Assembly: GCA_028278335.1 (NCBI GenBank)
Contig: JANQEN010000020.1
Location: 29,479-93,478, forward strand
Direction: 5' to 3'
Origin: Chitinivibrionales bacterium
Lineage (GTDB): Bacteria; Fibrobacterota; Chitinivibrionia; Chitinivibrionales; JANQEN01
DNA length: 64,000 nt
Of this stretch, positions 53,966-63,700 are shown in pieces. Position 1 is the stretch's first letter; the number at the start of each line of letters is the position of its first letter. The position numbers were made by a program, and so were the translations under genes. Under the pieces are notes generated by a model. That model was given only the letters and a program-made list of their open reading frames with translations, was not told where the DNA came from and ran no database searches.

Positions 53966-55882
53966 ATGTTAGATGCCAATCTAAAGAGGCTTTCCGCTAC
54001 CATCTTTTTTTGTGTTCTTGTTGTTTCTATTAACAGTGCACCATCTGCATTTACTCAAAATCTTTTCTCTTTGGGAGGTGCTCAAGCTCAAAGTGTTGCC
54101 ATCAATCAAACGTTTATGGAAGATTCTAAATCCGACGTTGTTGCCGGTAACATTATCCCCTGCGCTGCACCAGCAGCAGTATATGGTGCCAGTGTCGATG
54201 CAAAAATAAAACTTCTCAATGAGGCGAGTTTAGCTCGTGTTATTCTTATTGATGAAGATTTGGAAGAGTACATGGTGTATGAAATAAATTCGCTTTTGGC
54301 AGAAAACACCACGATTTCCATTAAGGACGTCTGCCATGAAACAAAGCTACTCAATGGTATCAAACCGGTTCAAATTCGTGTTGATCTCCTTGCAGCAGAG
54401 ATGGTTGTTGAAAAAATGACCTTTGCAACAGCGCTTCCCTGCGTGAAAGCTGATGTATTTGCATTGCAAGATCAAATTAAAAAGGAACAGCATCAGCAGA
54501 GAATTGATCTTTACAATAAAATGATTAAAGCTAAGGGCGAAGAGTGGATTGCCGGTCCAACAGAAATTTCAATGAAATCTTACCAAGAAAAGAAATGTTA
54601 CTATATTGGTGGCGAGCTTAATCCCCTTCCTAATACTCAGGGAACAGAGTTTTACGCTGGTGGTGTTATGCCTGGACGGACAAATACTCCTCCGGTAAAG
54701 TTTGAAGCTCCCGCTGTAAGCATGTATGCAGACACCTTTGACTGGCGTAATCGTCATGGTGCAACAAACCGTTTATCTCCTTACTATAACTCTAATTCCG
54801 GTGGTAGGGTCAATGGTTTGTGTCCACCAATTAGAAATCAAAAGAGCTGCGGCTCCTGCTACATTTTTGCCTCTGTTGGTGAATTGGAGTGCAAATACAA
54901 TCTTTATTATAACAAACAGCTCGACGTTAACCTTTCAGAGCAGCATGTAGGTTCCTGTGAGTATCCAGGCAGAATGTGTAATGGTGGTATGCCCTATCGT
55001 GTTTCTCGCTGGATGGTTTCCGATGGAATCATGGATGAGGCTTCTTTTAGATACACAGCCAGTAATAGAACACCGTGCCGCGATAGCTCAAACAACCCCA
55101 AGGAACATGCCTTCCCTAAATCTTATATAAGTTTAAAGGGCAAGGAAGTTAATAATCATGAGGATCTAAAGAAATGTCTTATCAAATATGGTCCGAATGC
55201 TGGCGCTGATTTAAGTATCTCCCACGCTATGACCTTGGTTGGATATCGTTCTCGTGGTAGCAGTTTCACCTATATCTATAAGAATAGTTGGGGTGGCAGT
55301 GGTGATAAGGGATACATGTATCGTAAGTCTCCTTATGGCAGATCATCCTGGGCAGTCTTTCCTATGAAAACAAGAGATTGTTTAAAAAGTAGACTCTATG
55401 ATAATGACGATATCCGCTGTGTAGATCTGGATAAAGATGGCTACTACAACTGGGGTATTGGTCCCAAACCAAAGACCTGTCCCGATGGATGTCCTGACGA
55501 GGTTGACTGTGATGACAGTGATCCTGATTTAGGTCCCTATGATGGTAATTCAGGTAAATGTAAAGAGATTACTAGTTCAATTGTACCTAAAAAGGCAACA
55601 TTTTCAGGTATCAAGTACAAATACAGTTACGATCCAATTCGCAGTTCTGCAACAATCCATTTTGAAGCTCCCAGCGCTGCCAATGCAACCGTCACCATCT
55701 ATGAGGTTTCTGGAAAGCAGGTTAAATCATTGGCTATCAATGAAGTGGAAAAGGGTATTCAAAAGGCTGTTTGGACCAATGATGGTTCACGTATTGCAAA
55801 GGGCATTTATGTTTGCACGATTAATGTAAAAACATCCGATGCGATGAGCTCTAACTCTTTTAAGATTGCGGTCTTACGATAG
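53966..55882 (+). CDS. Secreted papain-like (C1) cysteine protease with sorting tail
   Basis: 638 residues. A signal peptide and a propeptide of about 250 residues precede the catalytic domain. NQKSCGSCYIFAS has the active cysteine near residue 298, SHAMTLVGY the histidine near 419, and YKNSWGGSG the asparagine near 437. The second CGSC position carries Tyr where papain has Trp. A calcium-binding stretch (DLDKDGYYNWGIG, DCDDSDPDLGPYDG) and a FlgD-Ig tail (VTIYEVSGKQVKSL) follow. GGAGGGG precedes the ATG. Probably secreted to degrade protein. Confidence 0.87.
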   Translation: MLDANLKRLSATIFFCVLVVSINSAPSAFTQNLFSLGGAQAQSVAINQTFMEDSKSDVVAGNIIPCAAPAAVYGASVDAKIKLLNEASLARVILIDEDLEEYMVYEINSLLAENTTISIKDVCHETKLLNGIKPVQIRVDLLAAEMVVEKMTFATALPCVKADVFALQDQIKKEQHQQRIDLYNKMIKAKGEEWIAGPTEISMKSYQEKKCYYIGGELNPLPNTQGTEFYAGGVMPGRTNTPPVKFEAPAVSMYADTFDWRNRHGATNRLSPYYNSNSGGRVNGLCPPIRNQKSCGSCYIFASVGELECKYNLYYNKQLDVNLSEQHVGSCEYPGRMCNGGMPYRVSRWMVSDGIMDEASFRYTASNRTPCRDSSNNPKEHAFPKSYISLKGKEVNNHEDLKKCLIKYGPNAGADLSISHAMTLVGYRSRGSSFTYIYKNSWGGSGDKGYMYRKSPYGRSSWAVFPMKTRDCLKSRLYDNDDIRCVDLDKDGYYNWGIGPKPKTCPDGCPDEVDCDDSDPDLGPYDGNSGKCKEITSSIVPKKATFSGIKYKYSYDPIRSSATIHFEAPSAANATVTIYEVSGKQVKSLAINEVEKGIQKAVWTNDGSRIAKGIYVCTINVKTSDAMSSNSFKIAVLR

Positions 55883-55915
55883 ACAAATTAAAATAGCAAT
55901 TAAAATTGCACATAT

Positions 55916-55950
55916 ATCCCACTGGTAAAATTACCAGTGGGATTTTTTTT
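55916..55950 (+). terminator. Intrinsic terminator
   Basis: Perfect 13-base stem ATCCCACTGGTAA / TTACCAGTGGGAT (55916-55928, 55931-55943) with loop AA and a run of eight T. It ends the protease transcript. Confidence 0.9.
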
Positions 55951-55960
55951 ATGTATTACC

Positions 55961-56386
55961 TTATTTTGCTTTAATTTTAAAGTGCATCACCGTTTCAAAA
56001 TCCTTAAGCACCTTTTTATTTCTTATTTCAAAAATACAGGGTTTTGACTTACCCACATTTTTCGTTTGTTTGATCCTCTGCTTGTTCTCTTCACTTATGG
56101 GAAGTGTGTAGATATCCTGGATATACTTCTCAGCAAAATACATAACCCCTTTTATATACCCCTTCCAAGCGGACATCCACACAATGGTCCGTTTTTTCTT
56201 TTGTACCTTTAAGAGCCATGCTTTTCCTTCTCTATAATACCGCCACTCATAGGTCATCTCATTGCGATCATAGAGCTTTAAAAGTTCACAAAAGGCATTA
56301 TAGCTGCGGCCAAGCACCTGCTTTAGTAAATCATCGTCAGGGTAGATGGTTTCGTCACTTAAAGCTTTTGTGTTTATTGATTCCAT
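55961..56386 (-). CDS. DUF3788-family protein
   Basis: 141 residues. It matches the DUF3788 pattern as I recall it: YNAFCELLKLY near the N-terminus, EWRYYREGKAWLLKVQKKKR, TIVWMSAWKGYIKGVMYF and C-terminal FEIRNKKVLKDFETVMHFKI. Small and cytoplasmic; the function is unknown. It follows on from the zinc-ribbon gene on the same strand but about 70 bases apart. Confidence 0.7.
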   Translation of the reverse strand: MESINTKALSDETIYPDDDLLKQVLGRSYNAFCELLKLYDRNEMTYEWRYYREGKAWLLKVQKKKRTIVWMSAWKGYIKGVMYFAEKYIQDIYTLPISEENKQRIKQTKNVGKSKPCIFEIRNKKVLKDFETVMHFKIKAK

Positions 56387-56458
56387 TGAGGTTATTCCTT
56401 ATTATCTTAACTAAATAGCAAATGTATAAAATAGTTTGATGTTAGGTGTCTGATTTAT

Positions 56459-56740
56459 TCACACTTGTGTCTTATCACGATCATCTAAATACTGCAAAAC
56501 AAACGGTTCTTCTTCGTCAATATATTCTGGTTCCTTCGGCATAAACCAATGTATATATCCACAATTATCACAAATAAGACAAGTCGCAGTTTGGTTTGTC
56601 CAATTTAATCCCAGCATTGACGAAACAGCGGTGCTTAATTGTGCTCCCCGTTCATTGAAAACATCTTGATTACATGCTTGACAGGAGAATGCCTTTCCTG
56701 TTAATACCAACTTACATTTCCTTGTTCTCTCTCCTAACAA
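56459..56740 (-). CDS. Small zinc-ribbon protein
   Basis: 93 residues from a TTG start; AAGGGG lies about 6 bases upstream and no ATG is available near. Two CxxC pairs (CQACNQDVF and CLICDNCGYIHWF) make a zinc ribbon, and the tail is acidic. The layout 'FxCxxCxxxxF...CDNCGYIHWF' is common in small uncharacterised bacterial proteins. It is close upstream of the DUF3788 gene and may be in its operon. Confidence 0.6.
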   Translation of the reverse strand: MLGERTRKCKLVLTGKAFSCQACNQDVFNERGAQLSTAVSSMLGLNWTNQTATCLICDNCGYIHWFMPKEPEYIDEEEPFVLQYLDDRDKTQV

Positions 56741-56950
56741 ATATGTCCCCTTTCAACCGAATTGAACATCGGTGTTTTTTTGCATCATATTTCATGGTTC
56801 ATATCACAACGACAACATTGAACTCTGCAATTTATCATATTGACTCACATAAATTAATATACATATCTATATTCATAATACCCAACAATTTTCCACCAAA
56901 ACAGTGAGGAACATATTCAATTTATTGTGATACCGTCAGATCAACGAACA

Positions 56951-57160
56951 GGGTCCTATTTTCATTATTGGGGGGCCTAATGTTTGTCAAAAGGGTCTTG
57001 TTTTAGTTGAAGGGGGTCTCTTTTTTAATAGGGGGGGTCTCATTTTCATTGAGGCCGGGCTTAATTTCAATGGTAGAGGGCTCATTTTCGTTATGACCGG
57101 GCTGATATTCGTTATAAGGGGGCTCAATTTTATTGAATGGGGTCTTAATGTTTTTATAAC
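56951..57160 (+). repeat. 21-bp G-run tandem array (about 10 units)
   Basis: G-triplets recur at 56951, 56973, 56993, 57014, 57035, 57057, 57078, 57099, 57120 and 57140, steps of 20-22 bases. A typical unit is GGGTCTCATTTTCATTGAGG. The top strand is rich in G and T throughout. Stops occur in the frames, so it is not a coding repeat. Confidence 0.75.
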
Positions 57161-57240
57161 GACGAATAATATTTGGCCTTTATTAGGATTAGCAATAAAG
57201 CAAAAAAAAGGTCATATAGGTGGGGAAGAATCCCCTCGCT

Positions 57241-57352
57241 GCAAAGAATTACCTCCCTACTCGCAAAGCTGTAACGTGAAAAAGAGTATCCGCTTACCGC
57301 GGATCCTCTTTTTCACGTTACACCTTTTACTCGCATTGCGGTAATTCTTTTG
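57241..57352. repeat. Long near-perfect hairpin
   Basis: The inner stem 57271-57293 / 57299-57321 is 23 bases (GTAACGTGAAAAAGAG and complement) with one mismatch and a 5-base loop. An outer stem GCAAAGAATTACC (57241-57253) / GGTAATTCTTTTG (57340-57352) encloses it. The right foot runs into structured repeat D. Confidence 0.8.
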
Positions 57353-57500
57353 GGTTAGCCAGGTGGACGGTTTAGTCTGGCCTTTATCCAGTCCGAGGCG
57401 AATAGCCGAGCCCGGTTGGTGCTAAAAAATAATAAAAATTAAATCCCGATTTATCGGGAAACCACGGCGACCCTGCAGAGCAGGGGAACGCCCAGTTTTT
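57347..57500 (+). repeat. Structured intergenic repeat, copy D, with an internal insertion
   Basis: CTTTTGGGTTAGCCAGGTGG at the start and GGGGAACGCCCAGTTTTT at the end, with CCCTGC-AGA-GCAGGG as terminal hairpin. About 45 bases containing AAATCCCGATTTATCGGGAA are inserted between GAGCCCGG and ACCACGGCG compared with copy C. Confidence 0.7.
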
Positions 57501-57560
57501 TTAATCTTACTTTCGAGAAGGTGCCTAAAAAATCTTACAATACAGCTCTATCTATAAAAA

Positions 57561-59264
57561 TCACCTCTTCACGACACATTTCATAGTTTTGCTAAAAGCA
57601 CCTGCCTGGATTTTATACAGGTACACACCAGCAGGAATTGTTGAAGCGTCCCAGTCTACTTTTTGCACACCAGGCTGTTGTACCGCATTGATCAGAGGCT
57701 GAACCAATTTTCCATTGAGGGTGTGTACAGAAATAGCAACATGAGATTTTTTTGGAAGATTATAATGAATGGTTGTAGTATTTATTATTGGATTAGGAAC
57801 ATTTTGAGCTAATGAATACCCCTTGAGAGAATTAATAGTATGGGGTGTTTCAATGGCGACCACATTGTAAATCTGGTTATTGATATCATCGGATCCTAAA
57901 AGCCAAAAATCGGTGTTTATTTCTGCAAGCCATTTATCTTTTATCACTTGATTTGCTTCAATTCTGGTATCGCCCCAATAGCCCTCAACATAACGACCAA
58001 CTTCTTCGTTGAAGCTCCATTTAAATTGGGTGTTCCAGTTGCAATTTATGTACACAACAGCACGCACCACATCACTGTTGTCATGGATATAGCGCAAATA
58101 GGGCACAAACCAGCGGTCCCAGGCAACCTCGGCCGTGATATTTTCGAACCAGGTTCCAGCTTCGTATTTTGCTTGAGCCTGTTCCAAACCCTGGGTTAAA
58201 AGTGTTTTTGCTCCTTCGTAGGGCCAACCAGTGGAGACCCGGGAGACCTGGTTTGGCTCTGTTGCTTCGGGAAAATTAAAATCGTATCCCTGTGGTGTTG
58301 ACTCGGCAATCATAACCGGTTTCCTTTTTTCACGGGCAAACTTAATCATCTCATCGGCAAGATCATCTTGGTTGGGAAGACCGGGAACATCAGCAAAGCC
58401 AAAGTTATCATCAGCCTCTGGTGGTGAAATAAACCAGGAGATACCCATCCAGTCTACATAATCATCACCGGGATACCAGTCCTTAATATTCTCACGGGCA
58501 GCGGCAATATCGCCACCATTGTCATACCAGGCATCCAACACATCATCGATCAATGAGGCGGAGCTTTGCCACACATAGGCAACATTATCTACCCCAGCAG
58601 CTCGCATTTTATCAACAATATGACGATAGGCTGCAATATATTCAGCGTGTTTATGGTATCCTCCAGGGTTGGGTGACTCATTAGACGTGCCGTAACCGGT
58701 GACTTCAGGACCATTCCAACGGCCATCAAATTCATAGCCAATACGTAAATAGATTCTTTTATTCTTGTACTTATTACAGAAAAGTGATAACTTGTCAATA
58801 TTGGCATCGCACTGCCCACTTGATATGCGAGACATCCCGCCACCGTCCCAGTGCTCGGTAATGCTGAGCGCAATGATTAGGAGAGATTGTTTCCAACCGT
58901 CTGCAGTACTTGCCGCATTGAGCGGTCCTGCTCCCCAGTCTGTGTCAACACCAGTGAGGTTTCCGGAGTTATCCATGCCCAGTGCACCGTAGTTGATATT
59001 ATAATCAGTGCTTAAATTGCAATAAAAAGCAGTGTAGGCAACAGCACCACCGGGCTCAGGGAGTCCACCTGATCTGTATTCAGAGAGAGATAATAGGTCT
59101 TGACCTATGGCTAAGAGGCATTTCTGATTCTTTGGGGTATAGAGGCCTTCAATGATTTGCTTCCCATTTCGTGCAAATCCATTGGTACGATCTGCAGATA
59201 TCGATCCCACAGAAACAATCAATATAACCACAATAGTTATGGCTAACAGTATATGATTTTTCAC
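57561..59264 (-). CDS. Secreted glycoside hydrolase (GH26-like, clan GH-A) with sorting tail
   Basis: 567 residues. A signal peptide (HILLAITIVVILIVSVGSIS) is followed by a TIM-barrel-type domain. IYLRIGYEFDGRWNG provides a plausible acid/base glutamate and PVMIAESTPQG a plausible nucleophile at the end of a later strand. The order and spacing fit GH26, whose members cut beta-mannans or related glucans. The C-terminus (residues 490-567) is a FlgD-Ig sorting domain (HVAISVHTLNGKLVQPL, IPAGVYLYKIQAG, ending CVVKR). It may act with the pectate lyase and kelch protein on plant-type polysaccharide. Confidence 0.72.
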   Translation of the reverse strand: MKNHILLAITIVVILIVSVGSISADRTNGFARNGKQIIEGLYTPKNQKCLLAIGQDLLSLSEYRSGGLPEPGGAVAYTAFYCNLSTDYNINYGALGMDNSGNLTGVDTDWGAGPLNAASTADGWKQSLLIIALSITEHWDGGGMSRISSGQCDANIDKLSLFCNKYKNKRIYLRIGYEFDGRWNGPEVTGYGTSNESPNPGGYHKHAEYIAAYRHIVDKMRAAGVDNVAYVWQSSASLIDDVLDAWYDNGGDIAAARENIKDWYPGDDYVDWMGISWFISPPEADDNFGFADVPGLPNQDDLADEMIKFAREKRKPVMIAESTPQGYDFNFPEATEPNQVSRVSTGWPYEGAKTLLTQGLEQAQAKYEAGTWFENITAEVAWDRWFVPYLRYIHDNSDVVRAVVYINCNWNTQFKWSFNEEVGRYVEGYWGDTRIEANQVIKDKWLAEINTDFWLLGSDDINNQIYNVVAIETPHTINSLKGYSLAQNVPNPIINTTTIHYNLPKKSHVAISVHTLNGKLVQPLINAVQQPGVQKVDWDASTIPAGVYLYKIQAGAFSKTMKCVVKR

Positions 59265-59906
59265 TACATGCTCCTTGTACGTTAAATAATAGTGTCGTTC
59301 CCTTGTTGTTGTTTAACTGTAGCACCCCAAAACTTTCATCTGCTATCACTTAACCGCCGTAAACATGTAATTGCTCTTTACTCTTCTCCTTTTAAAAAAT
59401 TAGAAGGTTTAACAATCTATCAAATGCATAGTTTACACTAAGAACAATAGTGCATTAAAATGATTAATCAAATCATTTTAATGATTTAGTACAAATCAGA
59501 TTTCTGGTGTTTAGATGGATATGGAGTATCAGAATGCTTTTCTCTTTTACATCCTAATAATCCAAATAACTTTTCTCTCTTTGGTTTTACCTGTTATCGA
59601 TCCCCATGATTGATACAATAGTAATCTAACACAATTTTAACGGAAATGCATAGATAAATGAACTCACTAAGTGATTAGGTTTACACAAGATAATCAAGCA
59701 CAAAACTGGTAGTTGCGGAAAAATAAAAATGATCAAAATAAAATGCTGCAAAAAGTAGCGTTAACCTTAACCTTATGCTTTAAACGTTAATTTGTGTACT
59801 ACAGATTTTATAGCGTAGAGTCCTAAAAAAAGTTACGATAATTTGATTGTTTGATGAGTTTTTATAGATTTTTTATATTTCTCTATGTTTTTAGCAATCT
59901 CTAATT
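59265..59906. other. AT-rich intergenic region, no gene seen
   Basis: About 640 bases. The only structure noted is AAAATGATT / AATCATTTT around 59458-59480, a short AT palindrome. It contains the promoter region of the glycoside hydrolase. Confidence 0.4.
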
Positions 59907-60022
59907 CTTTTTGCGTTAGCCAGGCGGCGGGTGGCCGAAGGCCAGTCCGAACGAAGTGAGGACCGACCAGCGGGTAGCCCAGAGCCACGGCGACCCCGCT
60001 TTCAAAGCGGGGTAACGCCCAA
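59907..60022 (+). repeat. Structured intergenic repeat, copy E
   Basis: Begins CTTTTTGCGTTAGCCAGGCGG and ends GGGGTAACGCCCAA. The terminal TTGCGTTA pairs with TAACGC where other copies use TTGGGTT/AACCC, a paired change. The last hairpin is CCCCGCTTTCAAAGCGGGG. ACCACGGCG-type core AGCCACGGCGACC is kept. Confidence 0.75.
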
Positions 60023-60043
60023 TTAAAAATGAAAATATATACG

Positions 60044-60283
60044 TTATTGAAGTTGTTTTAGTTGCACCTTAACATGTAGTAGCTTGATCCTCTTTTTAAT
60101 GAAATCCTTTTCCAACACATCAATTCTCTCATCGATATCCTTTACAAACCCTTTTGGATCCTCAGTGTAATACTTTTTTATAGTTGCATCGGTAAATAAT
60201 CGCAGGGAGGACTTGCAGGTATCGCAAATTACGTAGCCATACATATTTGTCCCCTTTTTTGAGCAATTGAAACAGGTTGCCAT
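60044..60283 (-). CDS. Small zinc-finger protein with helical tail
   Basis: 79 residues. CFNCSKKG and CDTCKSSLRLF give two CxxC pairs about 14 residues apart, a zinc ribbon. A charged helix follows (IDERIDVLEKDFIKKRIKLL), possibly a coiled coil. AAGGA precedes the ATG by 8 bases. The function is unknown; it may bind nucleic acid or a partner protein. Confidence 0.6.
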   Translation of the reverse strand: MATCFNCSKKGTNMYGYVICDTCKSSLRLFTDATIKKYYTEDPKGFVKDIDERIDVLEKDFIKKRIKLLHVKVQLKQLQ

Positions 60284-60751
60284 GGTGTGGTCCTTTATTG
60301 TTACTGAATGGAAATTTTATTGAAGAATAAATTCAATTGATTTTGAATTTGCATTTCCCAAGGCAATATAACTCTTTCATGTTATAAGTATCAACATTTG
60401 CTCCCGCTGTATCTTTAACATTTCCATACTATCTAAGCTATTAAATGGGCACAGGGTATTAGAGGGGTTAGCCAGAAATACAGGTGAATAGATCACTATA
60501 AAAAGTTGCACCATGGTGGATTAAGCAAAAACCATCCGGGCGCTACTTTTTACTGTTATTTAGTCAGCTTAGCTCTAGCTTTCCTAACCAAAAAAAACAA
60601 AGTAGATGTACCAAATTATAAATTGCGATTCCCATTCCCCTATTCTATATTATCCTCAATAGTAGCAAAAGAAGTTTAGAAATACACAAAAATCCTGATT
60701 TACAAAAAAAACATGTAACCTATTGCCATTCAATTTCATCGGAGGGACTCC
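60284..60751. other. Divergent intergenic region, nothing firm
   Basis: 468 bases, AT-rich. GGGGTTAGCCAG near 60463 resembles the start of the structured repeats, but no matching end follows. It holds the promoter of the large gene at 60752, whose ribosome-binding site GGAGGG lies at 60741-60746. Confidence 0.4.
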
Positions 60752-63700
60752 ATGAAGAATTTGATCCTCATTTTCTCTCTTTTTGTCTTGTTAAGCGCTC
60801 AACTCTCTGCGCAAAAAAATAGTGATGTGATGGACGTCTCCAGAAATGAGTTTAAACTTTTGACCACTCCATCAATGGGAGATGTACCATTGGAGGTCCA
60901 ATTTGTTCCTATTCCACAAAAAGCAACGATCCTTAACTTTGATCTCCAGGAGATTAAGCAGGAAAAGGAGGATAAGCTTTTAATTAAAACGGCTGAGAGA
61001 GGAAGTGAGTTGCTCCTTGTTGGCAATGGAAGATGCCATATTGCACTTACCTACAATATCACAGAAAAAAGTGTTTTGGAATTTGATTTTAAAAGTTTAA
61101 AAGAGGGCGATCTTCATGCACTAGGGATTGCTACAGAAAAAGAGGAGCTTTCAAAGTGTGTTTATAAACTCTTTGGCAAGACAGAATGGGACAATCGTGA
61201 ATTTGATGTGTATGAAGTTGAAAATGGCTGGGTGCATTTTCGCATTAGTCTTGGTGACTGCTTTCACGGCTCTATTGATTTTCTTACTTTTGTTACTGAG
61301 CATTCTGTAAAGAAGCCAAAAGCTCACAGCATGTTTCGCAATGTGTGCCTCTATGAAGATGAGGGATATGACTCATATTCCTATTTGTATAAGTTTAATG
61401 ATGAAGAATCATCAACCTCTTTGAAACGTAGTCCAAAGTTTGTATTTACCCACTATGGGGAGTATGAGGTTAGTCTTGATATAAAAAAATCGGAGAGTGA
61501 AACTATTCGAACTGTGGTGAATGTAGAACCAATGGTTGAAATTCTAAGGGAACCACCAGTATCAATACCAGAGGAAGTGGTGCAATTTGTATGTAAACCA
61601 GAAGCTGTACATCCCATAGATTTTAGTCGGGCAAAAATAAAGGACTGGGGAAAAGAGGAAAGTAATCCTCTCATTAATATTTCCGATGAAGGCCGGACCC
61701 TTAGCCTTGATGGAGAGGGATGGAAAAAAATAACGCAACCCTTTGGAATCACAAAAAATACCATTTTGGAATTTGATTTTAAGAGTACTAAAAAGGGTGA
61801 TATTCAAGGCATTGGATTAGCAAAGAATAATAAGGTAAAGCCAGACCAGGTTTTTCAACTTTTTGGGGCTGAGAAATGGGGTATACAGGAATACAAAGTG
61901 TATAAAAAGAAAAATGGCTGGCAACATTTCCGGATTCCTGTTGGAAGTCACTATATTGATTCCATTCGGTTTATAACTTTTGTCAATTCAGATCAATCAG
62001 AACCAATAAACGGTTCCAGTGCTTTTAGAAACGTGATGCTCTACGAAGACCGACTCTCCCCCTTTGCTATTGATTGGTCCTTTGGGAAGGATGGAGATTA
62101 CAGTGCTGATTCAGAACACTCTCCTACTCATCAATTTGTGGATGCTGGCGACTATAAAGTAACTGTTTCCCTGTCTGATGATAAAGGTGGCTTCAAATAT
62201 ATTGACTCGATAACCCACAGGGTTGATAATTTTATTAACTTTCACACGAACCCTGTTAAACAGTGGGGACAACCCTACATTGATTCCATTGTAAAAATTA
62301 TGAACAGTGGTTATACAGTGATGCTTAAGGGTGACCTTTGGCGTAAAATAAACTATCCCTATGAAATTACTGATCGGACGGTGCTGTCCTTTGAGTATAA
62401 AAGTAACAAGCAGGGTCATGTACAGGGTATTGGATTTGCCACAGGTAAAAAACATAATGAGGAATTAGTTTTTCAGCTTTTCGGTAAGGCAAAATTGGGA
62501 TTACAGAATTTTAACACATACAAATCTAAAGATGGATGGATTCAGTATGACATTCCAGTGGGAGAATATCTTGCAGGGTCAATGAAGTTTTTAGTGTTTG
62601 TCAATAGTCAAAAGGTAGAGTCACCCAAAGCAGAAAGCTTTTTTCGCAATATTGTTATCAAAGAAGTTGAGGAGTGTAAACCCGATTTAGTGGTTGAATC
62701 CTTTACAATGGAACCTGAAATTCCAAATACAAATGATACAATCACCTTTACTGCGACAGTAAAGAATGTGGGTGATTGTTCCAGTGATGCATCAATGGTA
62801 TCAGTAAGAGTTGGTGGTGAATCTTCTCCCCCACTCTTTTCTGTTCCTCCCTTGCCGGTGGGAAAATCTTTTGCTGCAACAAGAAAGCTTTTGTTGCCAA
62901 TTGATCAGGAATACCTTTCGGAGGTGATTGCCGATGTCAACGAAGATGTTGATGAAAAGGATGAAACCAATAACACTGACACAGTTAAATTCTTAGTAGA
63001 AAAGACTTCACCAGATTTGACGGTCAGCTCATTTACAATTAATAAGAGATACCCTTTAGTGGGGGACACAATTACCTTTTCTGCTGAAATTAAAAATATT
63101 GGAAATAAAATAGCAGCCAAATCAAGGGCTACAATAAAAATTGGCCAAGAAAAGCTTCCAATCCAATTCATAATCCCACCATTAGAGCCGAAAGGATCTT
63201 CAATCATAATGCGGCAATGGGTTTTTAACCAAGCAGGCACATTTGAGTGTATTGTCTATGCAGATTATTTAGATGAAATTGTAGAGAAAAATGAGAAAAA
63301 CAATAGCTTTGCCCGTGAAGTTACTATCGCTCTTCCTAAAAAACCCGATTATATAATAAATTCTTTTACCGTAAACGATACAAGTCCTGTGGTGTACGAA
63401 GATACAGTTATATACAGTGCGGAAGTGCAAAACCAAGGAACTGCTAAGGGGGATACATCACGTCTCGCCATATTAGTTGGCAATGAATATACACCACTTC
63501 AATTTATTGTTCCTCCCTTAGATCCTGGTGCCTCATTTTTGGTAAAGCGATATAAGATTTTTACTAATCCAGGTACCTATAAGTGCAAAGCCTTTGCTGA
63601 CTTCTATGATAGCCTCAATGAGCTGAGTGAAATAAATAATATCGATTCCTTATATGTTTCTGCACGGCCACAACCAAAACCGGATATGATTATTAAATCC

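Noticed and set aside
57093..57344. 83-codon frame over the G-run array and hairpin.
   Set aside because: It crosses a non-coding tandem repeat and a long hairpin, and no ribosome-binding site precedes it.
7343..60022. Calling the structured repeats IscB omega-RNA (HEARO) or a group II intron fragment.
   Set aside because: No IscB, TnpB or reverse-transcriptase gene is adjacent, and I cannot verify a match to the known models without a search. They are left as an unnamed family.
60463..60560. Sixth copy of the structured repeat (GGGGTTAGCCAG).
   Set aside because: Only the first dozen bases match. No GGCGAATAGCC-like core or closing hairpin follows.
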